Part shown: positions 1-9,218 of the stretch, piece by piece | Layout: each line of letters opens with the position of its first letter | Numbering within the stretch: position 1 is the first letter of the stretch | Assembly (NCBI RefSeq): GCF_017876295.1 | Contig: NZ_JAGINT010000002.1 | Coordinates: forward strand, 2,976,001 to 3,040,000 | Length of the DNA stretch: 64,000 nt | From: Kribbella aluminosa | GTDB taxonomy: Bacteria; Actinomycetota; Actinomycetes; Propionibacteriales; Kribbellaceae | Reading direction: 5' to 3' | Program-made: the position numbers and the translations under genes | Notes under the pieces: model-generated | What the model saw: only the letters and a program-made list of their open reading frames with translations | What the model was told of the DNA's origin: nothing | Databases searched by the model: none

Positions 1-1
1 G

Positions 2-508
2 GTCGGCGTGATGATCCCGAGTACGGCGTTGGCGTTGCCGACGTACCTGCTGGCCTCGAAGGTTGGCCTCGCCAACACCTTCCTGGGAGTGTTCATCCCC
101 GGCCTGGTGTTCCCGTTCGGGGTGTACCTGGCCCGGATCTTCAGCGCCGCTTACGTGCCGGACGCCGTGATCGGCGCGAGTCGCGTCGATGGCGCGGGGG
201 AAATGCGGACGTTCTGGTCGGTCGCGTTCCCGATGATGCGACCTGGCTTCGTCACGATTCTGTTGTTCCAGTTCACCGCGATCTGGAACAGCTTCTTCCT
301 GCCGCTCATCATGCTCTCGGACACTCGGCTCTACCCGGTGAATCTCGGTCTGTATGTCTGGAACACGACCGCGATGAGCCAGGGCCGACCAGAGGACTAC
401 CTGCTCGCGATCACCGGCTCGCTGGTCGCGATCGTGCCGCTCATCCTGTTGTTCCTTACCCTGCAACGCTTCTGGCGTGCGGGCATGACCGCGGGGGCGA
501 TCGATTGA
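2..508 (+). CDS. Carbohydrate ABC transporter permease, MalG type (5' partial)
   Basis: C-terminal part of an inner-membrane permease of a binding-protein-dependent sugar importer. The reading frame is open from the first base, so the true start lies before the window. The cytoplasmic EAA-type loop that docks on the ATPase is visible as IGASRVDGAGEMRTFW. Hydrophobic stretches on both sides are the last membrane spans, and the protein ends with the short basic tail common in the MalG/CUT1 family. The stop overlaps the start of the dehydrogenase gene that follows, so the two are translationally coupled. The substrate is not readable here; the neighbours suggest oligosaccharides from an acidic polysaccharide. 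Confidence 0.9.
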   Translation, partial: VGVMIPSTALALPTYLLASKVGLANTFLGVFIPGLVFPFGVYLARIFSAAYVPDAVIGASRVDGAGEMRTFWSVAFPMMRPGFVTILLFQFTAIWNSFFLPLIMLSDTRLYPVNLGLYVWNTTAMSQGRPEDYLLAITGSLVAIVPLILLFLTLQRFWRAGMTAGAID

Positions 509-1518
509 GTGCCAACGGCAACGGGCGCCCCCGGGCCTTGCTCGCGATGGGTAGGACGGTCCGGGACGAGCTGTTCGGTCCCGACGACGTACGCCGCCTC
601 AACAGTCTCGTCAACCTCCGTCCGGGGCACGCGGTGCAGGACTTCGCGACGGTGCCCGACCTCGGCATGGTCGAGGTGCTGGTGACCGGGTGGGGGTGCC
701 CGCCGGTGGATGCCGGCGTCCTGCGGCGGGCGCCGCGCCTTCGGGCGATCGTCCACACCGGCGGCTCGGTCAAGCATCACGTCACCGATGCTTGCTGGGA
801 GCAAGGGATTGTCGTCTCGTCCGCGGTCGAGGCGAACGCCGTTCCGGTCGCGGAGTACACCCTGGCGGCGATCCTGTTCGGGCAGAAGCGCGTCATCGAG
901 ACCAGCAGGCGCTACTGCGAGCTTCGGGAGTCGCGATCGTGGGCGTCGTCGTACGCCGGCTTCGGCAACTACCGACGGGTCGTGGGGATCGTAGGTGCGT
1001 CGCGGATCGGCCGCAGGGTCATCGAACTGCTCGCACCGTTCGACCTCGAGGTGCAACTGGCCGACCCGTACGTCGATCGCGAGGACGCCGACCGCCTCGG
1101 CGTCCGGCTCGTCGAACTCGACGAGCTGCTCGCGGCGTCCGACACCGTCTCCCTGCATGTCCCGAGCCTGCCCGAGACGCGACACCTGCTGAACGATCGG
1201 CGGCTTGCCCTGATGCGCGACGGCGCCACGCTGATCAACACGGCCAGGGGTGCCGTGGTCGACGGTGCCGCACTCACTCGCGAGCTGATCTCGCGACGTC
1301 TGCACGCGGTCATCGATGTCACCGAGCCCGAGCCACTTCCGGCGGACTCGCCGCTCTACGACCTGCCGAACGTGTTGCTCACCCCGCACATCGCGGGCTC
1401 GCTGGGCAACGAACTGCGCCGTCTCGTCGACCACAGCCTCGACGAACTGGAGCGGTGGACCCAGGGCAACCCCTTCGCGTCCCCGGTCCGGCGCGAGCTA
1501 CTCAGCACGTCCGCATGA
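505..1518 (+). CDS. D-2-hydroxyacid dehydrogenase family oxidoreductase
   Basis: NAD-dependent 2-hydroxyacid dehydrogenase of 337 residues, the normal family length. The nucleotide-binding turn reads GIVGASRIGR, a Ser/Arg variant of the usual GxGxxG. The catalytic triad is visible: Arg in NTARGAVVD, Glu in VTEPEPLP, and His in LTPHIAGSLGNE. The start is TTG at 505, overlapping the permease stop (TTGA); a GTG at 509 is in another frame. It is a paralogue of the enzyme at 11838-12866, and the two share a WGxP..(ADR)LxxAPRLR pattern in the N-terminal half. Both sit in the same polysaccharide locus, so they probably act on a sugar-derived hydroxy or keto acid. The substrate is unknown. Confidence 0.88.
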   Translation: MSANGNGRPRALLAMGRTVRDELFGPDDVRRLNSLVNLRPGHAVQDFATVPDLGMVEVLVTGWGCPPVDAGVLRRAPRLRAIVHTGGSVKHHVTDACWEQGIVVSSAVEANAVPVAEYTLAAILFGQKRVIETSRRYCELRESRSWASSYAGFGNYRRVVGIVGASRIGRRVIELLAPFDLEVQLADPYVDREDADRLGVRLVELDELLAASDTVSLHVPSLPETRHLLNDRRLALMRDGATLINTARGAVVDGAALTRELISRRLHAVIDVTEPEPLPADSPLYDLPNVLLTPHIAGSLGNELRRLVDHSLDELERWTQGNPFASPVRRELLSTSA

Positions 1519-1543
1519 CCAAACCCAGATCCAAGGAGCTGTC

Positions 1544-3559
1544 ATGAAGGAATCTCAGCCCAGCAGGCGCGCCGTGCTGCGGGCAAGTGGCGCTACCGGC
1601 CTCGCGCTTGCCCTCGGCGCCTGGTCGGGGCAGCACGCTTCCGCGGTGCCCACGCTCGCCAGTACCCCCACGACGACGGTGACCGACCTCGGTCCCGGTC
1701 TGCTCCAGTTCTCCCTGATGAGTTCTGTGGTCGTCGGTGACTACGCCTACATCGGTTCACGGAACGTCGAGCCCGCGCGGGTCGTCGCGTTCCACCTGCC
1801 GACGCACAAGGTCGTGGCACGCACCGACGTACCGACTGGTTACACGATCCAGGCGATGGCTGCCGATCCGACGGGGCGCTACCTGTACTTCGGCGTACTC
1901 CAGAAGGACGGAGGTCCGCAGAACAACCTCTACCGGTGGGACCTCGGCGATCTCACCAAGCCGGCCACGTCGATCGGGCGGATGGGTGATCGGGACGTGC
2001 GCGACATCACCGTCGCGCCGGACGGCGTGGTGTTCGCGGTAGGTGGCGGCAGCCCGACCGCGCCGGCGCTGTGGGAGTACAGCCCCGCGACGGGCCTGGT
2101 GTCCAACCGCGGCATCCCGGCCCCTTCGTCCACCCTCGCTCGGGCAGTCGCGGCAACCAGGACGACGGTGTTCTTCGGCGGGGGCAGCACGTTGGGTGGC
2201 GGCGGCAACGCCAGCCGGGCGTCGCTGTTCGCGTACGACCGGGCGGCCGCTACCTTCGCCGACGTGACGCCTGACGAGATGGTGGGCGACCCGAGCATGC
2301 GCGAGCTCGCCGTGATCGGCGACCGACTCGTCGCGGGTTCGGCCGGGGCCACCTCGCCCGCGAAGATCGCGATCATGGACCTCGCCGGGCTCTCGTCGTA
2401 CCGGCTCACCACGCTGACCGGGGCGGTCACCAAGATGTACGCCGCGCACGGTGACACCGTCTACTACGCCGCGACCGACACGCTCGAGTCGATCTCGTTG
2501 TCCACCGCCCGGATCTCACCGGTGCCGTACGACGGTCCGTCGCTCGGGGAGATCTGGGGCGTCGACGTCCGCGGCGACACGGTGGTCGCCGTCTCGGGCT
2601 ACGGCTTCGTCGCGGAGGTGACTCCGGCAACCGGCGCGTACGTCGTGACCGACCTGGGCGAGGCCGGTGCGCCGGTCGACGCTCAAGCGGTCATGGGCAT
2701 CGCCGCCGGCGGGGGGTACGCCTACGTGGGCGGGAACGGCGCCATGGCCCGCCACAGCCTGTCGACCGGCGAGGTCCTGAACCTGCGCATGCCGGGTGAG
2801 GCCAAGGACGCTGAGGTTCTGGACGGCATCCTGTACACCGGCCAGTACAACTCGATGGGCATCTGGCGCTACGACCCTCGCGACGGACAGGCCCCACGCC
2901 AGGCCGCGCACTTTCCCACCGACCAGAACCGTCCGCTGGACACGCAATGGGACCCGGTGAACCGGCTTCTGCTCGTGGCCGTGCAGCGCGACACCGAGGG
3001 CGGGGGCGCCCTGTGGACGTACGACCCGAGGACCGGAGCGGCGGCGAACGTCCAGAACCCGATCGACGCCGCCCAGCTGGTCCGCGCGGTCGCGACCCGC
3101 GACGGCATCGCCTACCTCGGTGGGGACAACGCGCAGCCGACGGGACCTCGTGGCACGGTGGTTGCCTTCGATCCTGTACGCCGGAAGGAGTTGTGGCGTC
3201 TCGAGACCAACCAGGGCTACGGAATCGGCTCCCTGGTCGTGCACGGACGCTACCTGTACGGGATGGCGCTGAAGGGTGGCTTCTTCGTCATCGACCTCGA
3301 GCTCCGGAAGGTCGTCCACACGGCGAACCTCAGGCCGGTCTGCCCACAGTGGTCGGCGATGCTGCTGAACCGCGGGCGGATCTACGCGGTGTCGGACACC
3401 ACGCTGATGAGGTTCGATCCGAAGACTTTCGCGATGGAGGTCGTCGTACCGCAGCTGAACGGCGGCTGGTACAGCGGCTGCCACGTCAACAGTGACGAAG
3501 CCGGCCGGCTCTACACGCTGCGCGGCCGGAACCTCGTCGTGATCGACGATCGTCCCTGA
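1544..3559 (+). CDS. Tat-exported beta-propeller protein A
   Basis: Predicted extracellular protein of 671 residues. The N-terminus has a twin-arginine signal (SRRAVLRASGATGLALALG) ending near AHA/ASA around residue 34. The rest is built of short repeats of the type (D/G)xxYIGSRN, GRYLYFGV, GIAYLGGDN and RIYAVSD, typical of a WD/PQQ-like beta-propeller with about 7-8 blades. The ATG at 1544 has an AAGGAG ribosome site 5-10 nt upstream; the frame is open further upstream, but that overlaps the dehydrogenase gene. It is a tandem paralogue of the next gene. Several polysaccharide lyases (PL11, PL22, PL24, PL25) use propellers, and with a sulfatase and a jelly-roll lyase nearby a carbohydrate-active role is plausible. 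I could not identify catalytic residues. Confidence 0.8.
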   Translation: MKESQPSRRAVLRASGATGLALALGAWSGQHASAVPTLASTPTTTVTDLGPGLLQFSLMSSVVVGDYAYIGSRNVEPARVVAFHLPTHKVVARTDVPTGYTIQAMAADPTGRYLYFGVLQKDGGPQNNLYRWDLGDLTKPATSIGRMGDRDVRDITVAPDGVVFAVGGGSPTAPALWEYSPATGLVSNRGIPAPSSTLARAVAATRTTVFFGGGSTLGGGGNASRASLFAYDRAAATFADVTPDEMVGDPSMRELAVIGDRLVAGSAGATSPAKIAIMDLAGLSSYRLTTLTGAVTKMYAAHGDTVYYAATDTLESISLSTARISPVPYDGPSLGEIWGVDVRGDTVVAVSGYGFVAEVTPATGAYVVTDLGEAGAPVDAQAVMGIAAGGGYAYVGGNGAMARHSLSTGEVLNLRMPGEAKDAEVLDGILYTGQYNSMGIWRYDPRDGQAPRQAAHFPTDQNRPLDTQWDPVNRLLLVAVQRDTEGGGALWTYDPRTGAAANVQNPIDAAQLVRAVATRDGIAYLGGDNAQPTGPRGTVVAFDPVRRKELWRLETNQGYGIGSLVVHGRYLYGMALKGGFFVIDLELRKVVHTANLRPVCPQWSAMLLNRGRIYAVSDTTLMRFDPKTFAMEVVVPQLNGGWYSGCHVNSDEAGRLYTLRGRNLVVIDDRP

Positions 3560-3606
3560 CCCACTGTCTGTTCTTCGGTACGGCCGATCCTCAACGAGGA
3601 GTGAAG

Positions 3607-5604
3607 ATGAACGATTCGAGCTCGATCACACGACGCCGCGCCCTCCAGCTCGCGGCGGCCGCGGCGGTTGCCGCGGGCACCACAGTCACGGCCGGCGGCC
3701 CGGCGCGGGCAGTCGGGCAGCGCGAGTCCACGGAGGTCACCGACCTCGGGCCGGGAGTGAGCAAGTTCGCGCTCATGAGCGGCGTGCTGGTCGGCGACAC
3801 CTTCTACATCGGTTCACGCAATCTCGATCCGCCCCACGTGATCGGCTACCACCTTCCGACCCGGAAGGTCGTCTCGCGTGCGGACCTGACGTCCGGCTAC
3901 AGCATCCAGGCACTCGCGGCCGACCCCTCGGGACGCTACCTCTACGCGGGCGTTCTGCAGGACGCCGCCGGGCCACCGAACCTGCACCGCATCGATCTCA
4001 CCGACCCCGGGACGGCGCAGCCGGTGGGCCGGACAGGCGAACGCGACATCCGTGATCTTGCGGTGGCGCCCGACGGCGTCGTCTACGCGGTCGGCGGCGA
4101 CGGCGGTACGATCGCGCCCGCGCTCTGGGAGTACGACCCGGCCACCGGCCTGGTCCGCAGTCTCGGCGTACCCGATGCCAATGCGACGCTCGCGCAGGCG
4201 GTAGCGGCGACTGACGCGACAGTGTTCTTCGGAGCCGGAAGCATCCTCGCCGGTGGCGGCGGCGCGAGCCACGCGACGCTGTTCGCCCTCGACCGCGCGA
4301 CGGGTTCGTTCACCTCTGTTCTGCCCGCGGCGTTCGCAACCGCGGTGTCCGTGACCGACCTCCAGGTTCTCGGGGACCGGCTCGCAGTCGGGCTCAAAGG
4401 CCCCGGCAAGTCGGTACTGATGATGCTGGGCAACCTGTCGTCGTACGAGACGATCCCGCGGACCGGCATCCTCTTCCAGGCATCCGGCGACACCATCTAC
4501 TTCGCCAACAACCCCAACGTCTACGCATACTCCACGGTGACCAAGAAGGTCACCACCGTGCAGGACGGGCAGGACCTCGGCACCACCTGGGGCCTCGGCG
4601 TGCACGACGGCACCGTGGTCAGCGTGTCCGACTACGGCTTCGTCGCGACCATCGACCCGGTCGCGCGCTCGGTGTCGTTCACCGATCTCGGTGAGGCGGG
4701 CGCGCCGGCCGATCCGCAGCTCGCCATGGGCATCGAGGCAGGAGCGGGTTACGCGTACGTCGGTGGTACCGGAGTGGTCGCGCGGCACGCGTTGGACAGC
4801 GGAGCGGTCGTCAACCTGCAGCTGCCTGGCGAGGCCAAGGACGGCGTTGTCGTCGACGGCGTTCTCTTCACCGGGCAGTACAACAACCAGGGCTTGTGGT
4901 CGTACGACCCTGCTGGCGCCGGGCCTGCTCGCGTGGCCGGCTTTCCCACCGGGCAGAACAGGCCCCTCGACGTCTGCTGGGATGCCGTCAACCGCCTCGT
5001 CCTGGTCGGGGTGCAGTCGGACACCAATGCGGGTGGCTGCTTCGCCGCGTACGACGTGGCGCTGCGGCAGGTGCGGACCTGGGTCAACCCGATCGACTCT
5101 CTCCAGATGGTTCGGGCGGTGGCGACCCGCAACGGTCTCGCCTTCCTCGGCGGCGACAACATCTATGCAGGCGGCCCCCGCAGTACGGTCGTCGCCTTCG
5201 ATCCGCTGACGGGAACGGAGCAGTGGCGGCTCGACCCCGGGGCGCCGTACGGGATCGCCGCACTCGCCGTACAAAGCCACTATCTGTACTGCCTGCACCG
5301 CCAGGCGAGCGGCCTGACGGTCATCGATCTCGAGACGCGATCGGTCGTTCATCGCACCGACCTGAGCGCCGTCTGCACCGACTTCGGAGCACTCGTCACC
5401 AACCGAGGCGTCGTCTACGGAGTCTCGGACACCACGGTGTTCCAGATCGATCCGTCGAGCTTCGCCGTCCGCGTGGTCGTTGCCGACATCAACGGTGGGT
5501 GGTACAGCGGCCCGCACATCACCAACGACGAACAGGGCATGCTGTACACGATGCGCGACCGCAACCTGGTCCGCATCAACGACCGAGCCCCAGCCGCTCG
5601 TTGA
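3607..5604 (+). CDS. Tat-exported beta-propeller protein B (paralogue of A)
   Basis: Exported propeller protein of 665 residues, collinear with the preceding gene over its whole length. Shared landmarks include VTDLGPG near the mature N-terminus, the IGSRN and GRYLY repeats, the GEAGAP..QxxMGI segment in the middle, FPTxQNRPLD, and a C-terminal NGGWYSG. The signal peptide has a TRRRALQL twin-arginine motif and an Ala-rich core. A GTG at 3601 is possible, but GAGGA lies directly against it, so the ATG at 3607 with a 6-nt spacer is preferred. The 47-nt gap suggests one operon with protein A. The two copies have diverged substantially, so they may act on different linkages or one may only bind substrate. 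No active site was identified. Confidence 0.8.
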   Translation: MNDSSSITRRRALQLAAAAAVAAGTTVTAGGPARAVGQRESTEVTDLGPGVSKFALMSGVLVGDTFYIGSRNLDPPHVIGYHLPTRKVVSRADLTSGYSIQALAADPSGRYLYAGVLQDAAGPPNLHRIDLTDPGTAQPVGRTGERDIRDLAVAPDGVVYAVGGDGGTIAPALWEYDPATGLVRSLGVPDANATLAQAVAATDATVFFGAGSILAGGGGASHATLFALDRATGSFTSVLPAAFATAVSVTDLQVLGDRLAVGLKGPGKSVLMMLGNLSSYETIPRTGILFQASGDTIYFANNPNVYAYSTVTKKVTTVQDGQDLGTTWGLGVHDGTVVSVSDYGFVATIDPVARSVSFTDLGEAGAPADPQLAMGIEAGAGYAYVGGTGVVARHALDSGAVVNLQLPGEAKDGVVVDGVLFTGQYNNQGLWSYDPAGAGPARVAGFPTGQNRPLDVCWDAVNRLVLVGVQSDTNAGGCFAAYDVALRQVRTWVNPIDSLQMVRAVATRNGLAFLGGDNIYAGGPRSTVVAFDPLTGTEQWRLDPGAPYGIAALAVQSHYLYCLHRQASGLTVIDLETRSVVHRTDLSAVCTDFGALVTNRGVVYGVSDTTVFQIDPSSFAVRVVVADINGGWYSGPHITNDEQGMLYTMRDRNLVRINDRAPAAR

Positions 5605-5661
5605 GGTCGACGCTGTTTGGCCAGGCGCCTGTGACCGCCGGTGACCAGCCTGATCCGCGTC

Positions 5662-5703
5662 GACGGCGCGCTGTGGACACAGAGGGATCCACCGCGCGCC
5701 GTC
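5662..5703. terminator. Convergent hairpin between propeller B and lyase
   Basis: Inverted repeat with arms GACGGCGCGC and GCGCGCCGTC, extended inward by GTGG/CCAC after one mismatch. It lies in the 106-nt gap between two convergent genes. There is no T-tract, as is usual in high-GC actinomycetes. A bidirectional terminator is inferred from position and stem strength. Confidence 0.55.
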
Positions 5704-5710
5704 AGCCGGG

Positions 5711-6523
5711 TCACAGTTGTTCGATGATGATGTCGTCGTCGTAGACCACGACGTCGGGTCCTCCGGTGGGGTAGCCGGGGAAGTTGGCGGGGTTCCAGTT
5801 CGGCCGATAGATGCCGAGATGGAAGTACGGCGCCAGGTCCTGGTGGTAGTTGTTCGGTCCCGGGTGACTGAGAACCTGTGTGCCGTTCAGCGACGCGGTC
5901 ACCAGGCCGTCGGAATCCGGTGTCGACCAGGTGATGTTGAAGTCCCAGTGGCTCCAGGCGCCGAAGGCGCAGGCGCCGAGATCGAAAGATGTACTGACCA
6001 CAGTGGTTGGGTCTACAAGGTGATGGATGCGGACCTGCCAGTAGTCCTGAATGACGGCCAGCTGGATCGGGGGATTGGTGTCGGCCCCGTTGACCAGCTT
6101 GTAGCCGTGCCATTGTGCGGTAATCGTCCCTGCGGAGAAGGGCGTCCAGTTCGCGGGAAGGTACGTCGAGAGCCGGAAGCGGAACTGCCCGTAGCCGAAC
6201 GTTCGGAGCGCCACCTCGGAGCGGTAGGACTGCCCGTCGTCGGGGATGGTGAAGCGGGCAGCCGGGTTCTGCGCGTCCGTCGGGCCAGCGACGACGCCCA
6301 TGGTGCCGTTGCCGTTCAGCCCGGTGAGTGGCCAGCTGGACAGGTTGCCGGAGGAGAAGTCGTCGGAAAAGACGACCGTACTGTCAGGTCGCGGGCGAAC
6401 CCGTTGGGTGGCGGTGTGGGCCGGAGCGGCGAGGCCGATCGCCGCGGACGCGCGGAACAGGGTTCGTCGTGACATCGATGGGAGTGGACGGGCGGCGAGT
6501 GGTCCGGACGGAGGGAGCGGCAT
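5711..6523 (-). CDS. Secreted jelly-roll polysaccharide lyase-like protein (heparin lyase I / PL20-like)
   Basis: Exported protein of 270 residues with a twin-arginine-type leader (SRRTLFRASAAIGLA). The mature part reads as a single beta-jelly-roll: FSDDFSSGNLSSW at the front, a central QSYRSEVALR strand, FRFRLSTYLPANW, AQWHGYK, then WSHWDFNITWS and HLGIYRPNW. This layout matches the polysaccharide lyase fold shared by heparin lyase I (PL13) and glucuronan lyase (PL20), which cleave uronic-acid polymers by beta-elimination. The ATG at 6523 has GAGGAGG 6 nt upstream. It is the last gene of the leftward operon that starts at 12866. Assignment to a PL family by eye is tentative; a concanavalin-like binding protein is the alternative. 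Confidence 0.72.
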   Translation of the reverse strand: MPLPPSGPLAARPLPSMSRRTLFRASAAIGLAAPAHTATQRVRPRPDSTVVFSDDFSSGNLSSWPLTGLNGNGTMGVVAGPTDAQNPAARFTIPDDGQSYRSEVALRTFGYGQFRFRLSTYLPANWTPFSAGTITAQWHGYKLVNGADTNPPIQLAVIQDYWQVRIHHLVDPTTVVSTSFDLGACAFGAWSHWDFNITWSTPDSDGLVTASLNGTQVLSHPGPNNYHQDLAPYFHLGIYRPNWNPANFPGYPTGGPDVVVYDDDIIIEQL

Positions 6524-6574
6524 TGGATCCTCCTCGAAGGTTCAGCAAGGTGGCTGGTCGATCTTTGGATTCCT

Positions 6575-7438
6575 TCAGCGGTTCACGGACTGACGCGTGG
6601 ATCCGGCAAGGCAGCGGTTGCCGGCCTCGACGATCGCGACGATGTCGAGGATCTCGGTGGTCGGGACTGTCGGGCGGTGGTTGCGGCCGGCGGCGATCAA
6701 GGCGGTGAGCAGGCCGGTGAGCATGGGTTCTCCGGCAACGATCTCGAACGACTCCTCGCCGGTTGCGAAGCGCAGCCGGCCGGCCGTGACCGGCTCCCAC
6801 TCTGCGGGGCCGGAGAGTCGGGCCTGGCGGTCGTCGGGCCAGGTGAGGGTCAGTACGCCATCATCGAGTCCGACGGTTTCGCAGCCGGGGCCGAGGGCGG
6901 CGACGGCGAGGTCGACCAAGTGGACGCCGTACCAGGAGAGACCTGGATGACCGGGCTGGGTCGGGAGTGGGCCGCTCAGGTCTGCCGTGAGGACGGGCTC
7001 GGAGCGCAGGCTGCGCTGGAATTCGTGGGTGAACCTCTTCGGTGAGCCTGCCAGTACGAGAGCACCGGCGGCGGCGTCGAGCATGCCGCGTGCCTCGGCA
7101 GAGGTCATTGCGAACCTGGTGTCGACATAGACGGGTTTGCCGAAGTGGGCGACTCGATGGAAGAGGTCAGCGTGCGTTCGCGCGTCTGCTTCGACGATCA
7201 GGATCACGTCGGATAGTTCTGCCACCTGTTCCGGGGTGTCGAGCAGTGGCACGCCGAGTTCGGCCAATGTCTGGGAGTTGGGGGCGCCGCGGCTGCTGAG
7301 CGGGAAGTCCTCGCGGGGTTCTGCGGACCAGGCCCCGGCCACTTGCCCGCCGTCCACGGTTCCGGCGGCAAGCAATTTGGTGAACGAGATGGCATGGGGT
7401 GAGTCGGTGCCGACGAGCCCGAAGCGGACGGGGTTCAT
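6575..7438 (-). CDS. Gfo/Idh/MocA family oxidoreductase
   Basis: Predicted NAD(P)-dependent sugar or inositol-type dehydrogenase of 287 residues, short for the family (usually 330-390). The N-terminus MNPVRFGLVGTDSPHA is a Rossmann start with GxxGT in place of GxGxxG. Further on, DVILIVEADARTHADLF and FGKPVYVDTRFAMT match the usual positions of the second nucleotide-contact strand and the EKP motif, here VDTR rather than EKP. The start overlaps the stop of the upstream permease by ATGA. The missing EKP lysine makes classic Gfo/Idh/MocA chemistry uncertain; it may be a divergent or non-dehydrogenase member. Confidence 0.75.
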   Translation of the reverse strand: MNPVRFGLVGTDSPHAISFTKLLAAGTVDGGQVAGAWSAEPREDFPLSSRGAPNSQTLAELGVPLLDTPEQVAELSDVILIVEADARTHADLFHRVAHFGKPVYVDTRFAMTSAEARGMLDAAAGALVLAGSPKRFTHEFQRSLRSEPVLTADLSGPLPTQPGHPGLSWYGVHLVDLAVAALGPGCETVGLDDGVLTLTWPDDRQARLSGPAEWEPVTAGRLRFATGEESFEIVAGEPMLTGLLTALIAAGRNHRPTVPTTEILDIVAIVEAGNRCLAGSTRQSVNR

Positions 7439-8316
7439 CCTTTGACTCCGGTCGCCGCGATGCCGGCCACAATGTGGCGTTGCAGTATTACGAAGATCAG
7501 CAGGCACGGCAGGAAGCTGATCAGTGCAGCCGCCATCAGGTTGGACGTGGAGACGGTCTCGGTGTTCAGACTGGCAAGTCCGACGGTGAGGGTCCGAGCC
7601 GAGTCGGACTGCCCGACGACCAGCGGCCACAGTAGGTCGTTCCAGTGCCAGAGGAACAGGAAGATCGCCAGGGTGGCGATGACGGGCCGGATCAGCGGCA
7701 GCACGATCGACACGAATGTGCGCCATTCGCCCGCACCGTCGACCCGCGCGGCGTCGAAGAGTTCGTTGGGCAGTTCGCGGATGAACTGGCGGATCAGGAA
7801 AACCGCCTGAGCATTGGCCAGGGTCGGCAGGATCAGGCCCCACAGGGTGTTCACGCCGCCGACGTGAGCGACCAGGACGAAGGTGGGGATCAAGGTGGTC
7901 TGTACCGGCACCATCAAGGTCGCGACGATCGACCACAGTACGACGTTGCGACCGGGGAATCGCTTGCGGGCCAGGGCGTACGCCGCCATCGACGACGTGA
8001 ACAGGATCACCACGACCGAGATGGCCGAGTAGCAGAACGAGTTGAGCAGCCAGCGGGGAAACGATCCGAGCCGGAGGATCCGCACGAGGTTGTCGAAAGT
8101 GAGCTCGCGCGGCCAGGCGTTCGGGATGGTCGGCGCATCCTGCGGTGACAGGGCGAGGATCACGACGGCGATCAGCGGGGCGACCGTGAACAAGGAAGCG
8201 ACACAGAGGAGCGTCATCAATCCGGCCCGCGGAGGTCTCCGTCCGGCCGCGGCCCGACGTACCTTGGCGGCGGGCCGGCGTGCCGGTCTCGTGGCTGCTT
8301 GCAGAGTCTGTGTCAT
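7435..8316 (-). CDS. Carbohydrate ABC transporter permease, MalG type
   Basis: Integral membrane component of a CUT1 sugar importer, 293 residues with about six membrane spans. The EAA loop reads FDAARVDGAGEWRTF, followed by the expected IVLPLIRPV segment. A basic N-terminal tail of about 35 residues precedes the first span. The gene overlaps its upstream partner by ATGA and the downstream oxidoreductase by ATGA, so all three are translationally coupled. No ATPase gene is present in the operon; CUT1 systems of actinomycetes commonly borrow the shared MsiK ATPase encoded elsewhere. Confidence 0.92.
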   Translation of the reverse strand: MTQTLQAATRPARRPAAKVRRAAAGRRPPRAGLMTLLCVASLFTVAPLIAVVILALSPQDAPTIPNAWPRELTFDNLVRILRLGSFPRWLLNSFCYSAISVVVILFTSSMAAYALARKRFPGRNVVLWSIVATLMVPVQTTLIPTFVLVAHVGGVNTLWGLILPTLANAQAVFLIRQFIRELPNELFDAARVDGAGEWRTFVSIVLPLIRPVIATLAIFLFLWHWNDLLWPLVVGQSDSARTLTVGLASLNTETVSTSNLMAAALISFLPCLLIFVILQRHIVAGIAATGVKG

Positions 8317-9200
8317 GCCGTTTCCTTCTCCTCGAGCCAGCGCCGCTGGAGGATCGACAGGACGAGGACGATGAGGAACAGCGCGACGCCGATCGCGGCG
8401 GCGTACCCGAAGTCGAGGAACTTGAAGCCCGCGTCGTAGAGGAAGTAGGTGATGCTGAAGCTCGCCCGGGCCGGTCCGCCGCCGGTCATCACGTAGATCG
8501 TGTCGAAGACCTGGAAGCCGATGATCGTCTCCATCACCAGCACGAAGAAGAACACCGGCTTCAGCAGCGGCAACGTGATCCGGAGGAAGACCTGGCGCGG
8601 CGATGCGCCGTCGAGGACCGCGGCCTCGTAGACCTCCGCCGGTTGCGCCTTCAGGCCGGCGAGGAAGACGAGCATCGAGTATCCGAAGCCCTTCCAGACC
8701 GAGACGACCGCCAGACTCGCCAGCACCAGCAACTGTTTCCCGGTCAGGAAATGCACGGGTCCCAACTGGAGCTCGTGGAGGGCCGCGTTCACCGGGCCGT
8801 CGGTCCGGAAGATCCAGGACCAGACGATTCCGGCGAGTACGAACGAACAGAGGTAGGGGACGAACAGCAGGGCTCGGAAGATCCCGGTCGCGCCGCCTGC
8901 CACGGCATTGAGCAGCATGGCGCCGCCGAGCGACACGACGATCGTGGCCGGCACGAACAGGGCGACGTACAGGAACGTGACGCCGACCGAGTGCCAGAAG
9001 TTCGCGTCGGCCAGGAGTCGCGCGTAGTTGTCGCCGCCGATGAATGTCACGTCGCCGTTCAGCCGGTACCGCGTGAGGCTCATGCCGGCGGCACCGAGGA
9101 TCGGGATGAACTTGAACGCGCCGAAGATCACCAGAACGGGCAGCAGGAACAAGAGACCGGTGATCGCCTCACGACGTCGTGACGGTGTTTGGGTGGACAT
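8313..9200 (-). CDS. Carbohydrate ABC transporter permease, MalF type
   Basis: Partner permease of 295 residues. It has the first span (ITGLLFLLPVLVIFGAFKFIPI), the EAA loop YEAAVLDGASPRQVFLRITLP, and the QVFDTIYVMTGGGPARAS motif that is characteristic of MalF-like subunits. Translation starts 18 nt after the solute-binding protein and ends with a 4-nt overlap into the MalG-type gene. With the adjacent binding protein it forms one importer; the ATPase is missing from the locus. Confidence 0.93.
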   Translation of the reverse strand: MSTQTPSRRREAITGLLFLLPVLVIFGAFKFIPILGAAGMSLTRYRLNGDVTFIGGDNYARLLADANFWHSVGVTFLYVALFVPATIVVSLGGAMLLNAVAGGATGIFRALLFVPYLCSFVLAGIVWSWIFRTDGPVNAALHELQLGPVHFLTGKQLLVLASLAVVSVWKGFGYSMLVFLAGLKAQPAEVYEAAVLDGASPRQVFLRITLPLLKPVFFFVLVMETIIGFQVFDTIYVMTGGGPARASFSITYFLYDAGFKFLDFGYAAAIGVALFLIVLVLSILQRRWLEEKETA

Positions 9201-9218
9201 GGTGACCCTCTCGGCTCG

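Noticed and set aside
1316..1543. N-terminal extension of propeller A in frame
   Set aside because: It overlaps the dehydrogenase gene and would bury the Tat signal; the ATG at 1544 has a good ribosome site.
3814..5517. 567-codon antisense ORF opposite propeller B
   Set aside because: Mirror of a real gene in high-GC DNA; composition is Arg/Asp/Val-rich noise, with no signal peptide or family pattern. Many other long antisense ORFs were dropped for the same reason.
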